From Paenibacillus baekrokdamisoli (GTDB lineage: Bacteria; Bacillota; Bacilli; Paenibacillales; Paenibacillaceae), in contig NZ_AP019308.1 of assembly GCF_003945345.1 (NCBI RefSeq), positions 930,001-994,000 of the forward strand: a stretch of 64,000 nt of DNA, in the 5' to 3' direction. The notes under the pieces were generated by a model that saw only the letters and a list, made by a program, of their open reading frames with translations, was not told where the DNA came from and made no database searches. Positions 46,787 through 54,242 of the stretch are shown here, in pieces. A program made the position numbers and the translations under genes. Numbering within the stretch: the stretch's first letter is position 1; each line of letters opens with the position of its first letter.

Positions 46787-48370
46787 ATGAGTCTGAAGAA
46801 ATTTTTGTACGATCTGCAATTTGACCCGGATAAGGTGAAACCCCTCGATTGGGAGGCGAATTGGGAAGACGCACCGCTTCCGTATAAGCTCTATCGACGC
46901 TTGCCGGCGGTTTCACTATCAGCGGATATGCCGCTTACGTTAGAGGGAGGGAAAGTGCCAGCTAAGCCGGATCTTCGTGAAATCGGTCATTTTCTCTGGT
47001 ACGTATACGGGCTTGCACAAGTAAGCCAGTCTGTTTTTGTCTCGGATTCAAAGGAGGAGGAGATGGTTGGCCCCTTACAAATGTACCGACGCTTCGCGCC
47101 TTCCGGCGGAGGGTTGTATCCAAACGAACTGTACATCTATCTGAAGATCGAGGATTTACCAGTAGGGGTCTACCATTATGATGTGGCCCACCACCGGTTG
47201 GTTTTGCTGCGTGAAGGCAATTTTGATTCCTATCTGGGTAAGGCCCTTGGAAATCGCTTTGACTCTCTGGCTTGTTTTGGCATCGCTTTTGTTTCAACCA
47301 TGTTTTGGAAAAATTTCTTTAAATACAATAACTTTTCCTATCGTCTGCAAGGGTTGGATGCTGGTGTGCTGATCGGACAGCTGCTGGAAGTGGCCAAACG
47401 ATTTGGATATGAATCGGGCGTTTATTTTCAGTTTCTTGATCAGGCCGTCAATCATCTGCTTGGGCTATCTGAGCAGGAGGAGAGCGTATATGCGGTTATA
47501 CCGCTCACGGTAGAACCTGAGATTAATTGGTTTGCTTATGGAAATGACGGTGACAGTATTAACTCTGTGACTGAGTTATGCCAGGAGCTGGCAGTGGTTC
47601 GGCATGATCACTATGTTCGGTCAAGGACGGTCTTGGAATTTCCGATGCTGATCAAGATGAACGAAGCGTCCATGCTCGATAATGTACAATTGTTTCAACA
47701 AATCGAGAGGGAGAACGACGTTACCTGTAAGGATGATACACAAGTTCTACCCGAGGTGAACAGGTTGTCCTATGATATGGCTGCCGTTTGCCGAAAGCGG
47801 TTTTCGCCGGAGACGAATTTCGTATTGGGTCAAGTTAGTCAATTGGAGCTTGCCGCTTTGTTACAAGAGGCGACAGTTTCCTTTTTGTATCGAAATGATT
47901 TGGATGGAATGTATGAGAGACCGGAACCTCGTGTCTCCCTGTATGGCTGTTTCTTCGGCGTTGAAGGCATTAGGGATGGCGCGTATCGTTATGATGGTGC
48001 CACTCATGTATTACAGCAGGTGCGTCCTGGAGATCACCGATCCTGGCTGCAGCAGGGGATGTCTCTAGACAATCTGAATTTATTCCAAGTACCTCTCTGC
48101 TTTCATGTAGTTGCGAACAAGAACCACCTCCAATCGCAGCTTGGATATCGAGGTTACCGCATCCAACAAATGGAGGCCGGAATGCTTGTGCAGCGTTTAT
48201 TGTTGGCAGCTTCTGCCCTTGGGATGGGGGGGCACCCGCTCCTGGGATTTGATGCAAACACAACTGATGAAATATACAGGATAGCTCCCCAAGGGAAAAC
48301 CAGCTTGATTCAAATTCCGGTCGGTCCTTATCGTGGGCGTTCACGCCTTGAGGGGAGTTTGAGTCACTAG
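46787..48370 (+). CDS. SagB-type azoline dehydrogenase, double nitroreductase fold
   Basis: A 527-residue FMN-dependent oxidase that converts azolines to aromatic azoles. It has two nitroreductase-like halves. The first includes SQSVFVSD, MYRRFAPSGGGLYPNELYIY and GLDAGVLIGQLLEVAKRFGY. The second includes GAYRYDGATHVLQQV, MEAGMLVQRLLLAASALGMG and a final SLIQIPVGPYRG. Two halves are usual for SagB-type proteins of heterocycloanthracin clusters. TTTAGGAGGAAAAAGG fixes the ATG at 46787; the in-frame 46736 start has no site. It ends the cluster, with a bidirectional terminator at 48404. Confidence 0.9.
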   Translation: MSLKKFLYDLQFDPDKVKPLDWEANWEDAPLPYKLYRRLPAVSLSADMPLTLEGGKVPAKPDLREIGHFLWYVYGLAQVSQSVFVSDSKEEEMVGPLQMYRRFAPSGGGLYPNELYIYLKIEDLPVGVYHYDVAHHRLVLLREGNFDSYLGKALGNRFDSLACFGIAFVSTMFWKNFFKYNNFSYRLQGLDAGVLIGQLLEVAKRFGYESGVYFQFLDQAVNHLLGLSEQEESVYAVIPLTVEPEINWFAYGNDGDSINSVTELCQELAVVRHDHYVRSRTVLEFPMLIKMNEASMLDNVQLFQQIERENDVTCKDDTQVLPEVNRLSYDMAAVCRKRFSPETNFVLGQVSQLELAALLQEATVSFLYRNDLDGMYERPEPRVSLYGCFFGVEGIRDGAYRYDGATHVLQQVRPGDHRSWLQQGMSLDNLNLFQVPLCFHVVANKNHLQSQLGYRGYRIQQMEAGMLVQRLLLAASALGMGGHPLLGFDANTTDEIYRIAPQGKTSLIQIPVGPYRGRSRLEGSLSH

Positions 48371-48403
48371 TATTAAAAGAGTCAGTCCCACAAACCGAAT
48401 AAA

Positions 48404-48455
48404 GAAGCCTCCAGAACCACTGTTAAATTGGAGCTGGAGGCTTCATTTTCTTTAC
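48404..48455. terminator. Bidirectional terminator between the TOMM cluster and the His-rich repeat gene
   Basis: GAAGCCTCCAG pairs with CTGGAGGCTTC around a 19-base loop, followed on the plus strand by ATTTTCTTT. It lies between convergent genes. Confidence 0.75.
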
Positions 48456-49168
48456 CAAGGGTGATGGCTGCTATCCCACGGATGGAGCCCAGCAGGATCG
48501 TAGGCTTGTGCGTGATAATCCAAAGGATGGTACCAATCATGATGATAATCAATAGAGGTGTGATCCCACCCTGTATAAGGGGAAGGAGGATAGTGATCGT
48601 CGTGGAGATCCCATGGATGCATCATCATCATAGCGGGATCTAAATCATGAGTGTGGGGATCCCATGGATGCATCATAGCGGGATCTATATCATCAGTGTG
48701 GGGATCCCATGGATGCATCATAGCAGGATGTATATCATCAGTGTGGGGATCCCATGGATGCATCATAGCAGGATGTATATCACCAGTGTGGGGATTCCAT
48801 GGATGCACCATAGCAGGATGTATATCACCAGTGTGGGGATTCCATGGATGCACCATAGCAGGATGTATATCACCAGTGTGGGGATTCCATGGATGCACCA
48901 TAGCAGGATGTATATCACCAGTGTGGGGATTCCATGGATGCACCATAGCAGGATGTAAGTCATGAGTATGGGGAGCCCCTGGATGCATCATAGCTGGATG
49001 TAAGTTATGAGTGTGTGGAGCCCCTGGATGCATCATAGCTGGATGTAAGCCATGAGTGTGTGGAGCCCCTGGATGCATCATAGCAGGATGTAAGTCATGA
49101 GAGTGTTGGTTGGGATCACGTAACCAAGTATTGGCCGGTTTTTGAATAAAAGGCTGATTCTGTATCAT
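48452..49168 (-). CDS. His/Met/Pro-rich tandem-repeat protein
   Basis: A 238-residue protein with no recognised family. A 23-residue head leads into ten 15-residue repeats of the form HDLHPAMMHPGAPHT or GDIHPAMVHPWNPHT (residues 24-173). An eleventh partial unit has an MM insertion, and the His/Tyr/Trp/Asp-rich tail ends SHHPW. There is no signal peptide or membrane helix. The dense His, Met and Asp suggest metal binding (Cu, Zn or Ni) or a structural spore or surface role. AAAGGAGG seven bases before the ATG shows that it is expressed. It is convergent with the TOMM genes and ends at their terminator; whether the two are related is unknown. Confidence 0.75.
   Translation of the reverse strand: MIQNQPFIQKPANTWLRDPNQHSHDLHPAMMHPGAPHTHGLHPAMMHPGAPHTHNLHPAMMHPGAPHTHDLHPAMVHPWNPHTGDIHPAMVHPWNPHTGDIHPAMVHPWNPHTGDIHPAMVHPWNPHTGDIHPAMMHPWDPHTDDIHPAMMHPWDPHTDDIDPAMMHPWDPHTHDLDPAMMMMHPWDLHDDHYPPSPYTGWDHTSIDYHHDWYHPLDYHAQAYDPAGLHPWDSSHHPW
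48650..49099 (-). repeat. 45-bp minisatellite, ten units
   Basis: Ten consecutive 45-bp units inside the His-rich gene. Four neighbouring units (about 48790-48955) are almost identical in DNA, which indicates recent unequal exchange or slippage; the outer units have diverged into HPGAPHT and HPWDPHT types. Confidence 0.93.
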
Positions 49169-49193
49169 GGTTTTCCTCCTTTATTTCTTACTT

Positions 49194-49202
49194 TACAATA
49201 TG
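49194..49202 (-). promoter_or_regulatory. Possible sporulation sigma (SigK/SigE) -10 element
   Basis: On the minus strand CATATTGTA matches the SigK -10 pattern CATAnnnTA, 26 bases upstream of the start of the His-rich repeat gene. I do not see a matching AC-type -35, so this is weak. Confidence 0.25.
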
Positions 49203-49253
49203 CTGAGAGCAGAAAAAGGGCACTTATCCATATAAATTGGGCTTTGCATTTCC

Positions 49254-49778
49254 TTACATGATAAAATAATTCTTTACTTCTTTCCAATTGTTTACTCTGA
49301 CGTACCTTGTTTCAACAAGGTTATGTGGAGCTGTGAATAAAATCCCCTGTCCCCCAAAGCCTTCGAAGTGCCTCGCATTATCATCAATCAAATAGTCAGC
49401 ATGGATAATGCTCTTATTCCCGCAAAAAACAAAATTCATTTCATTTAGAAAACCGAAATGTTCTTTCAGCCACTCATACTTGGCATTAAAAGAGGATGGG
49501 TGCTCCATTGCTGCAGTCGTAATAAATATTTCGTAATGTTTACTTAGCTCTTGAATGACTTCCTGGCTATCCTCCATGACATCCAGATCGCGGAAAAAGG
49601 TAGGGTCATTCAAATAATTAATGATTTCACTAGTCAGATGAGGACGTAACAGTCTAAGACGTGTTTCTCTTAAGTCTTCAATTGTAATATTTTCATTGTA
49701 ATCACGATTAAAAAGCCTCAGATGTTTTGAGTTGAAGTCCGCAATGACTTCATCCATATCTATAGCTATTCTTTTCAC
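49254..49778 (-). CDS. 5'(3')-deoxyribonucleotidase-like HAD hydrolase
   Basis: A 174-residue protein of the HAD superfamily, NT5C type. Motif I is IDMDEVIADFN, motif II is FITTAAMEHPSS, and the late YLIDDNARHFEGF carries the metal-binding Asp pair. Such enzymes remove phosphate from deoxynucleoside monophosphates. The longer GTG start at 49790 touches AAAGGAG, so the GTG at 49778 (VKRIAIDMDE) is better placed. It is a single gene; no link to its neighbours is visible. Confidence 0.85.
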   Translation of the reverse strand: MKRIAIDMDEVIADFNSKHLRLFNRDYNENITIEDLRETRLRLLRPHLTSEIINYLNDPTFFRDLDVMEDSQEVIQELSKHYEIFITTAAMEHPSSFNAKYEWLKEHFGFLNEMNFVFCGNKSIIHADYLIDDNARHFEGFGGQGILFTAPHNLVETRYVRVNNWKEVKNYFIM

Positions 49779-49790
49779 AGTTAATGGCAC

Positions 49791-50260
49791 TCCTTTAAGA
49801 AAGTTTGCGTTTATTATGACTCAAAATCAAAACTAGTGGTTGACGACGAAGGTAATCAGAAGGTAATCAGATGCTGAGCGGACAGGAGAGCTCTTATTCA
49901 GTCCAATCGCGGCATGTAGGTGGATGAAGGGACAGAGAAGACGCTATTCTCCAGCAAATCATCAGAAATCAGCTAAAATTTAGTTGTTAGCGGAACCTGT
50001 GTCCGCTGAACTTATTTGGAGTCGTGTTTTGATTTGAATAGCGGATCCACAGTCCGCTCAGCAAGATTAATGGGAAAAATGAACCGCTCAGCCCAAAATC
50101 GAGAGAAAGAATGCCTGAATCGCTGTGTGGAATTATCTATCGGCGAATAAAAAGCGGCTAAGGCTCGAAACGGGCCCGTTACAAAATAGTCAACCACTGA
50201 TTACTCCACTGATTATGAGATTGAGCTAATTATACAACTTTTTTCAAAGCAAGAGTCGAC
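49791..50260. other. Intergenic region with two AGCGGA-TCCGCT hairpins
   Basis: About 470 bases with no supported gene. Two short palindromes of one type lie at 49989-50007 (AGCGGAACCTGTGTCCGCT) and 50040-50058 (AGCGGATCCACAGTCCGCT). Related half sites (GCTGAGCGGAC) lie near 49872. They look like a small interspersed repeat. Confidence 0.55.
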
Positions 50261-50308
50261 ATAGTAAAAATCCCTTTAAGCAGGTCCTACTTGAAGGGAT
50301 TTTACTAT
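50261..50308 (-). terminator. Terminator of the spoVA-type operon
   Basis: A long stem of ATAGTAAAAATCCCTT with AAGGGATTTTACTAT lies 3' of SpoVAD on the minus strand. There is no clear T-run beyond it in that direction. Confidence 0.6.
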
Positions 50309-50326
50309 TTATGCGGGAGGATCCTC

Positions 50327-51337
50327 TTATTTACTGCTCTCAATGGACACAGCATGGGCAATAGAGGGTATGCTTTCTCCTTGTTGGAAGGAAAGTGGAG
50401 AGAGCAGTGCTCCGGTAGCGACAACCAGTACACGCTTGAGCTCACCTTTGGCAATGCGGTTCAGAATGTGCCCATAAGTGACGACAGCCGAGCAGCCGCA
50501 GCCGCTTGCGCCGGACTGAACCATTTGTTCCTGATAATCATAGATCATCATGCCACAATCGGAATAAGTGGTCTGATGCATCGGAATGTTGTGTTTCTCG
50601 AACAAATCGCAAGCAATGGAATAGCCAACCTTTGAGAGATCCCCTGTAACAATCAGATCATAGTAACCTGGCTCGATCTCTAAGTCGCGCAAATGGGCTT
50701 GAATCGTATCGACTGCCGCTGGTGCCATTGCAGCGCCCATGTTAAAAGGATCTTTAATGCCCATGTCAACAACGCGGCCAATGGTTGCGGATGTGACGAC
50801 AGGGCCTCTGCCTCTTGTAGACACGACAGCAGCACCAGCTCCGGTAACCGTGAATTGAGCGGTCGGCGGCTTCTGTGAGCCATATTCGGTTGGATAACGG
50901 AACTGCTTCTCGGCTGTTGAGTTATGGCTGCAGGTTGCAGCAAGAACATGTCTAGCTCCGCCTGAATCCACGATGTATGAAGCTAGGGCTAGGCTTTCCA
51001 TGGATGTGGAACAAGCTCCGAATACCCCAAGGTAAGGGATTGATAAAGTTCGTGCAGCGAAGCTATTACTAATGATCTGATTCAGCAGGTCGCCGCCTAG
51101 ATAGAACTGCACTTGTTCATTGGTTAACTTGGCATGCTGGATAGCAAGCTTGGCTGCTTCTTCAAGAAACGTTTTCTCTGCCTTTTCCCAACTGTCCTGT
51201 CCAAGTTTCGTATCCCCGTGAATGATGTCGAAGTCTCTAGCAAGAGGTCCTTGACCTTCAAAGGGACCTACAATAGTCGCTTTACCCGTAATGACTGGTT
51301 TATTCTTAAAGACCCAGCTTTGATGTCCTTTCAGCAT
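50327..51337 (-). CDS. spoVAD: Stage V sporulation protein AD
   Basis: A 336-residue thiolase-fold protein of the SpoVA channel, which moves dipicolinic acid into the forespore and out at germination; SpoVAD binds DPA at the inner spore membrane. Seen: ARDFDIIHGDTKLGQDSWEK, GVFGACSTSMESLALASYIV (the thiolase-like cysteine region), CSHNSTAEKQFRYPTEYG and SDCGMMIYDYQEQMVQSGAS. The frame runs upstream to 51421 inside spoVAC; MLKGHQSW at 51337 is the family N-terminus. It is last in a minus-strand set with SpoVAC and a DUF421 protein. No SpoVAE follows, which is unusual for both chromosomal and mobile spoVA operons. Confidence 0.93.
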   Translation of the reverse strand: MLKGHQSWVFKNKPVITGKATIVGPFEGQGPLARDFDIIHGDTKLGQDSWEKAEKTFLEEAAKLAIQHAKLTNEQVQFYLGGDLLNQIISNSFAARTLSIPYLGVFGACSTSMESLALASYIVDSGGARHVLAATCSHNSTAEKQFRYPTEYGSQKPPTAQFTVTGAGAAVVSTRGRGPVVTSATIGRVVDMGIKDPFNMGAAMAPAAVDTIQAHLRDLEIEPGYYDLIVTGDLSKVGYSIACDLFEKHNIPMHQTTYSDCGMMIYDYQEQMVQSGASGCGCSAVVTYGHILNRIAKGELKRVLVVATGALLSPLSFQQGESIPSIAHAVSIESSK

Positions 51338-51344
51338 GTGACAC

Positions 51345-51827
51345 TCAACCTCCAACCGCTCCAGGATTAAATATCCAATGAAGAATACCGATAATAAATG
51401 CGGCCGTCGTCCCAAAAACAATAACCGAGCCAGCTAATTTAAACATGTTGCCGCCAACGCCAAGAACAAGACCCTCACTTCGATGCTCGATAGCCGCCGA
51501 AGCCATTGAATTCGCAAACCCAGTTACCGGAACGGCTGTACCAGCGCCCGCCCATTGAGCCATTTTGTCATAAACACCGAAGCTTGTTAAGATGACCGAG
51601 ATTAAGATTAAAACCGCAACTGTCGGGTTGCCGGCCGTCTCCTTGTCAAATCCACCCCAATCGATAAACAGCTGTTGAATGCCTTGTCCGATTAAGCAAA
51701 TGACGCCTCCCACTAGGAAAGCACGGATACAGTTCGCGAGAATGGGACGCTTGGGCTCTCTCTTATGAGCCAGCTCACCATACTCCTGCTGGACAGGTGT
51801 CAGATCCTTCTTCTTTTGATTTGGCAA
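51345..51827 (-). CDS. spoVAC: Stage V sporulation protein AC
   Basis: A 160-residue membrane protein, the mechanosensitive component of the SpoVA channel. It has about four hydrophobic segments (RAFLVGGVICLIGQGIQQLF, VAVLILISVILTSFGVYDK, LAGSVIVFGTTAAFIIGILH) and the family motif GAGTAVPVTGFANSMASAAI. The likely start is TTG at 51827, ten bases after AAAGGG. It lies seven bases upstream of SpoVAD and 14 bases after the DUF421 gene. Confidence 0.93.
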   Translation of the reverse strand: MPNQKKKDLTPVQQEYGELAHKREPKRPILANCIRAFLVGGVICLIGQGIQQLFIDWGGFDKETAGNPTVAVLILISVILTSFGVYDKMAQWAGAGTAVPVTGFANSMASAAIEHRSEGLVLGVGGNMFKLAGSVIVFGTTAAFIIGILHWIFNPGAVGG

Positions 51828-51841
51828 TTCCTGATCACCCT

Positions 51842-52702
51842 TTACTGAATGAGATATGGTCGGAGAGCTACAATGGTTTCAACAAGCTGCTCAGAGCATT
51901 GTGTATACATTTTCTTTACTTTAGGATCTTTAGTAGAGATGGCGAATAGCTCGATATCCGCTTCACATTTCTTCAATTGAGCCAGCAGAGCTGCCAAGGC
52001 CTGAGGTGCAGGAACCATGATTTGATCATCGAATAAATCGACATAGAGCTGTCCGTACATATCAACCTGACCGAGAAATACATTCTCAATGGCAACGCCT
52101 GTCTTCTCAAGCTCCGTAAGGAGCCAGTCACGACTGTATCCAAGTGTGGCTAACGGTTCATTCATAATCTTCCCGTCCATGATCACAGCTTGAGGCTCTT
52201 GCTCGGGTCCGACTTTAATACCCAGATGGGCAGGGGTTATGGGTTGATTGTCCCGCTTAAGTAGGATGTTCACATCGCCGCTTGGTTCCATAATGGCGAA
52301 CTCAACATCGGCCATCTTGAAGACACTTTTCTTCCTAAGCTGTGCAAGTAAATCATCGGTCGTCATACGCTCTTTTTTCAAATTATCTTCGAGTATTTTC
52401 CCGTCCTTAATGAGCACAGTCGATTTGGTATCAAGCCAATCCCGTGCCGTCTTGCTTTTCATTTGAAGGATTTCGATTCCGAGCGAAACAAGAACCCATA
52501 CGACTAATGAGACCATACCCAGACTCCAATGAGAGTTTAAATCCAGCGATATGTATGCTGCTAAGCTCCCGATTGTAATGCCGGTAATGTACTCGAACAT
52601 CGAAAGTTGGGTGACTTGGCGCTTCCCCAAAAGTTTCGTCAGCAGGAAAAGAAAGACAACGGAAAAAAAGGTTCGAAGAGCGACTTCAAGCCAGTCTGGC
52701 AT
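51842..52702 (-). CDS. DUF421 membrane protein (YetF-like) with a C-terminal DUF1657-like segment
   Basis: A 286-residue protein with three N-terminal membrane helices (TFFSVVFLFLLTKLLGKRQV, ITGITIGSLAAYISLDL, LGMVSLVVWVLVSLGIEIL). The cytoplasmic DUF421 domain contains KSTVLIKDGKILEDNL and the YSRDWLLTEL region. The last about 60 residues (ALLAQLKKCEADIELFAIST, then MYTQCSEQL) resemble the free DUF1657 protein encoded divergently at 52864. YetF and DUF1657 genes accompany SpoVAC/AD in mobile spoVA2mob operons linked to spore heat resistance. GGAGG precedes the ATG. Confidence 0.88.
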   Translation of the reverse strand: MPDWLEVALRTFFSVVFLFLLTKLLGKRQVTQLSMFEYITGITIGSLAAYISLDLNSHWSLGMVSLVVWVLVSLGIEILQMKSKTARDWLDTKSTVLIKDGKILEDNLKKERMTTDDLLAQLRKKSVFKMADVEFAIMEPSGDVNILLKRDNQPITPAHLGIKVGPEQEPQAVIMDGKIMNEPLATLGYSRDWLLTELEKTGVAIENVFLGQVDMYGQLYVDLFDDQIMVPAPQALAALLAQLKKCEADIELFAISTKDPKVKKMYTQCSEQLVETIVALRPYLIQ

Positions 52703-52863
52703 ATTACCTAACCTCCATTCTCACTAAATATCCCCCAAATTCAGCATTCTATGTATTCCTAGTGGCATAAATAAATTAAACAAATAAATGAATGAGATGA
52801 TGGAAAAAAGGATAAATTACTTGTCGGCAATAGGATTTTCCTTAATACAAGGAGGTGAAACTC

Positions 52864-53070
52864 ATGACAATTGGATCTGACGTCAAAACATGTCTCGCTT
52901 CATTGAAAAGTGCACAAGCTAGCTTGGAGTCTTTTGCACTAGGCACTCAAAATCAAGAGGCGAAGACAATGTTCACAAATGCAGCCCAATCAACGGAACA
53001 AGTCGTACAACAAGTACAAACTCGCGTTACGCAATTGGAAAATGAAGAGCCGCAATATAAAGGATTTTAA
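52864..53070 (+). CDS. DUF1657 small protein
   Basis: A 68-residue helical protein (MTIGSDVKTCLASLKSAQAS, then QEAKTMFTNAAQSTEQV) of the DUF1657 family. ACAAGGAGGTGAAACTC directly before the ATG at 52864 fixes the start. It diverges from the DUF421 gene, whose C-terminus is related to it. In spoVA2mob operons a DUF1657 gene is usually the first gene on the same strand; here it is inverted, with its own terminator at 53097. Function is unknown; a spore role is inferred from context. Confidence 0.85.
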   Translation: MTIGSDVKTCLASLKSAQASLESFALGTQNQEAKTMFTNAAQSTEQVVQQVQTRVTQLENEEPQYKGF

Positions 53071-53096
53071 CTAGCAAAGAAGTCATAACAATTGGA

Positions 53097-53135
53097 GAGC
53101 CTTAATGAACAGCAATGTTCATTAAGGCTCTTTTA
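53097..53135 (+). terminator. Terminator of the DUF1657 gene
   Basis: GAGCCTTAATGAACA pairs perfectly with TGTTCATTAAGGCTC around GCAA and is followed by TTTT. Confidence 0.9.
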
Positions 53136-53251
53136 TGATTGAAAGCATCTTAACCAACCTACCTTGCCAGAGCATATTAACATACCTTTTACATTTTATT
53201 GATCTGGAGCGCATACAAGACTGCTAGATTGGAAAATAAGGGGTGATGGAT

Positions 53252-54106
53252 ATGAGAGAAATGGGAGAAACGTCCTCCATGGCTTCAGAGCCAGTTCTTG
53301 CAAGCGATACATATGGTTGGGATAAGCTTCAGGTTTCGCAATGGTACAGCCCGCAGCAAGCTTTTGGCTCTTCAGCGGAGCCCAAGTATTTGATAGGGAT
53401 TCATTGTACAGCCTACTATGAAAATTACTATACGATTCATATTATTCCATGTAACGACAGCATTCTTTGCCCATGGGGGAGAACCTCGCTTTATTTTCTG
53501 AAAATTGAAATTACACCTTCCGTCCTCGAGGAGATCGCCCGTGAATCCGGTTTCCTGACAGAAGGTCATATTCAATTGGACCGCAAATTTCATGTTAAGG
53601 ATTCCAAGCTGCTGCAGCTAGGCCTCTGGATGCTAGAAGAATTACAGAATGGTGGAGCGAAAGGGAAAATATACAGCGATTCATTATCTAACATGTTAAT
53701 CATTCATTTGCTGCAGCACTATTCATCTGTTATTCCCCAGCAATCGAACAGCAAGACGCTAGCCAACCAAGAAGTTTTTCAAGTTATCCAATACATGCGC
53801 GAGAGCTTGGAAGAGGAAATTCAGCTGACGGATTTAGCCTCGATGGCTAATATGAGCCAGTCCCATTTTATTCGCATTTTCAAGCAGCAGACCGGTTTTA
53901 CGCCGCATCATTATCTAATTCGACTAAGAATTGAACGTTCCAAATTCCTTATTCGCTCGGGCAAAGTAGGACTAAAGGAGATTGCTACGCAGGTTGGCTT
54001 TGCCGATCAAGGGCATTTCACGAGATTGTTTAAACGCGAAACAGGTCTTACACCAAAGCTTTACGCCTACCAAATCTCCTCGAAACCCAGCCACGTCATT
54101 TATTGA
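53252..54106 (+). CDS. AraC-family transcriptional regulator
   Basis: A 284-residue regulator with an N-terminal cupin-like sensing region (KYLIGIHCTAYYENYYTIHI) and a C-terminal double HTH (about residues 180-280). The HTH includes IQLTDLASMANMSQSHFIRI and FKQQTGFTPHHYLIRLRIER, then IATQVGFADQGHFTRLFKRE. AAGGGG eight bases before ATG 53252 supports this start; GTG at 53243 is an alternative. It lies just upstream of a sugar ABC operon (54243-60217) in the same direction and probably controls it. Confidence 0.9.
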   Translation: MREMGETSSMASEPVLASDTYGWDKLQVSQWYSPQQAFGSSAEPKYLIGIHCTAYYENYYTIHIIPCNDSILCPWGRTSLYFLKIEITPSVLEEIARESGFLTEGHIQLDRKFHVKDSKLLQLGLWMLEELQNGGAKGKIYSDSLSNMLIIHLLQHYSSVIPQQSNSKTLANQEVFQVIQYMRESLEEEIQLTDLASMANMSQSHFIRIFKQQTGFTPHHYLIRLRIERSKFLIRSGKVGLKEIATQVGFADQGHFTRLFKRETGLTPKLYAYQISSKPSHVIY

Positions 54107-54242
54107 TTTCTTTTCATAAATGAGAGTTTTGTTCAAGGAAAGAAGCATTTTGTTCAATAGGAGAGTGAGTGCCAGGGCATAGAATAAGGTTGAAGCAAGG
54201 CACAAAGATGCCGGGCTACGACCTTATTAGGAGGAGAGAAAT

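Noticed and set aside
48647..48965. Plus-strand repetitive frames opposite the His-rich gene
   Set aside because: They are antisense readings of the 45-bp minisatellite without start signals. The minus-strand frame has AAAGGAGG before its ATG and a clean amino acid pattern.
48650..49099. CRISPR-like array
   Set aside because: The 45-bp units are contiguous with no unique spacers, and they keep one reading frame; it is a coding minisatellite.
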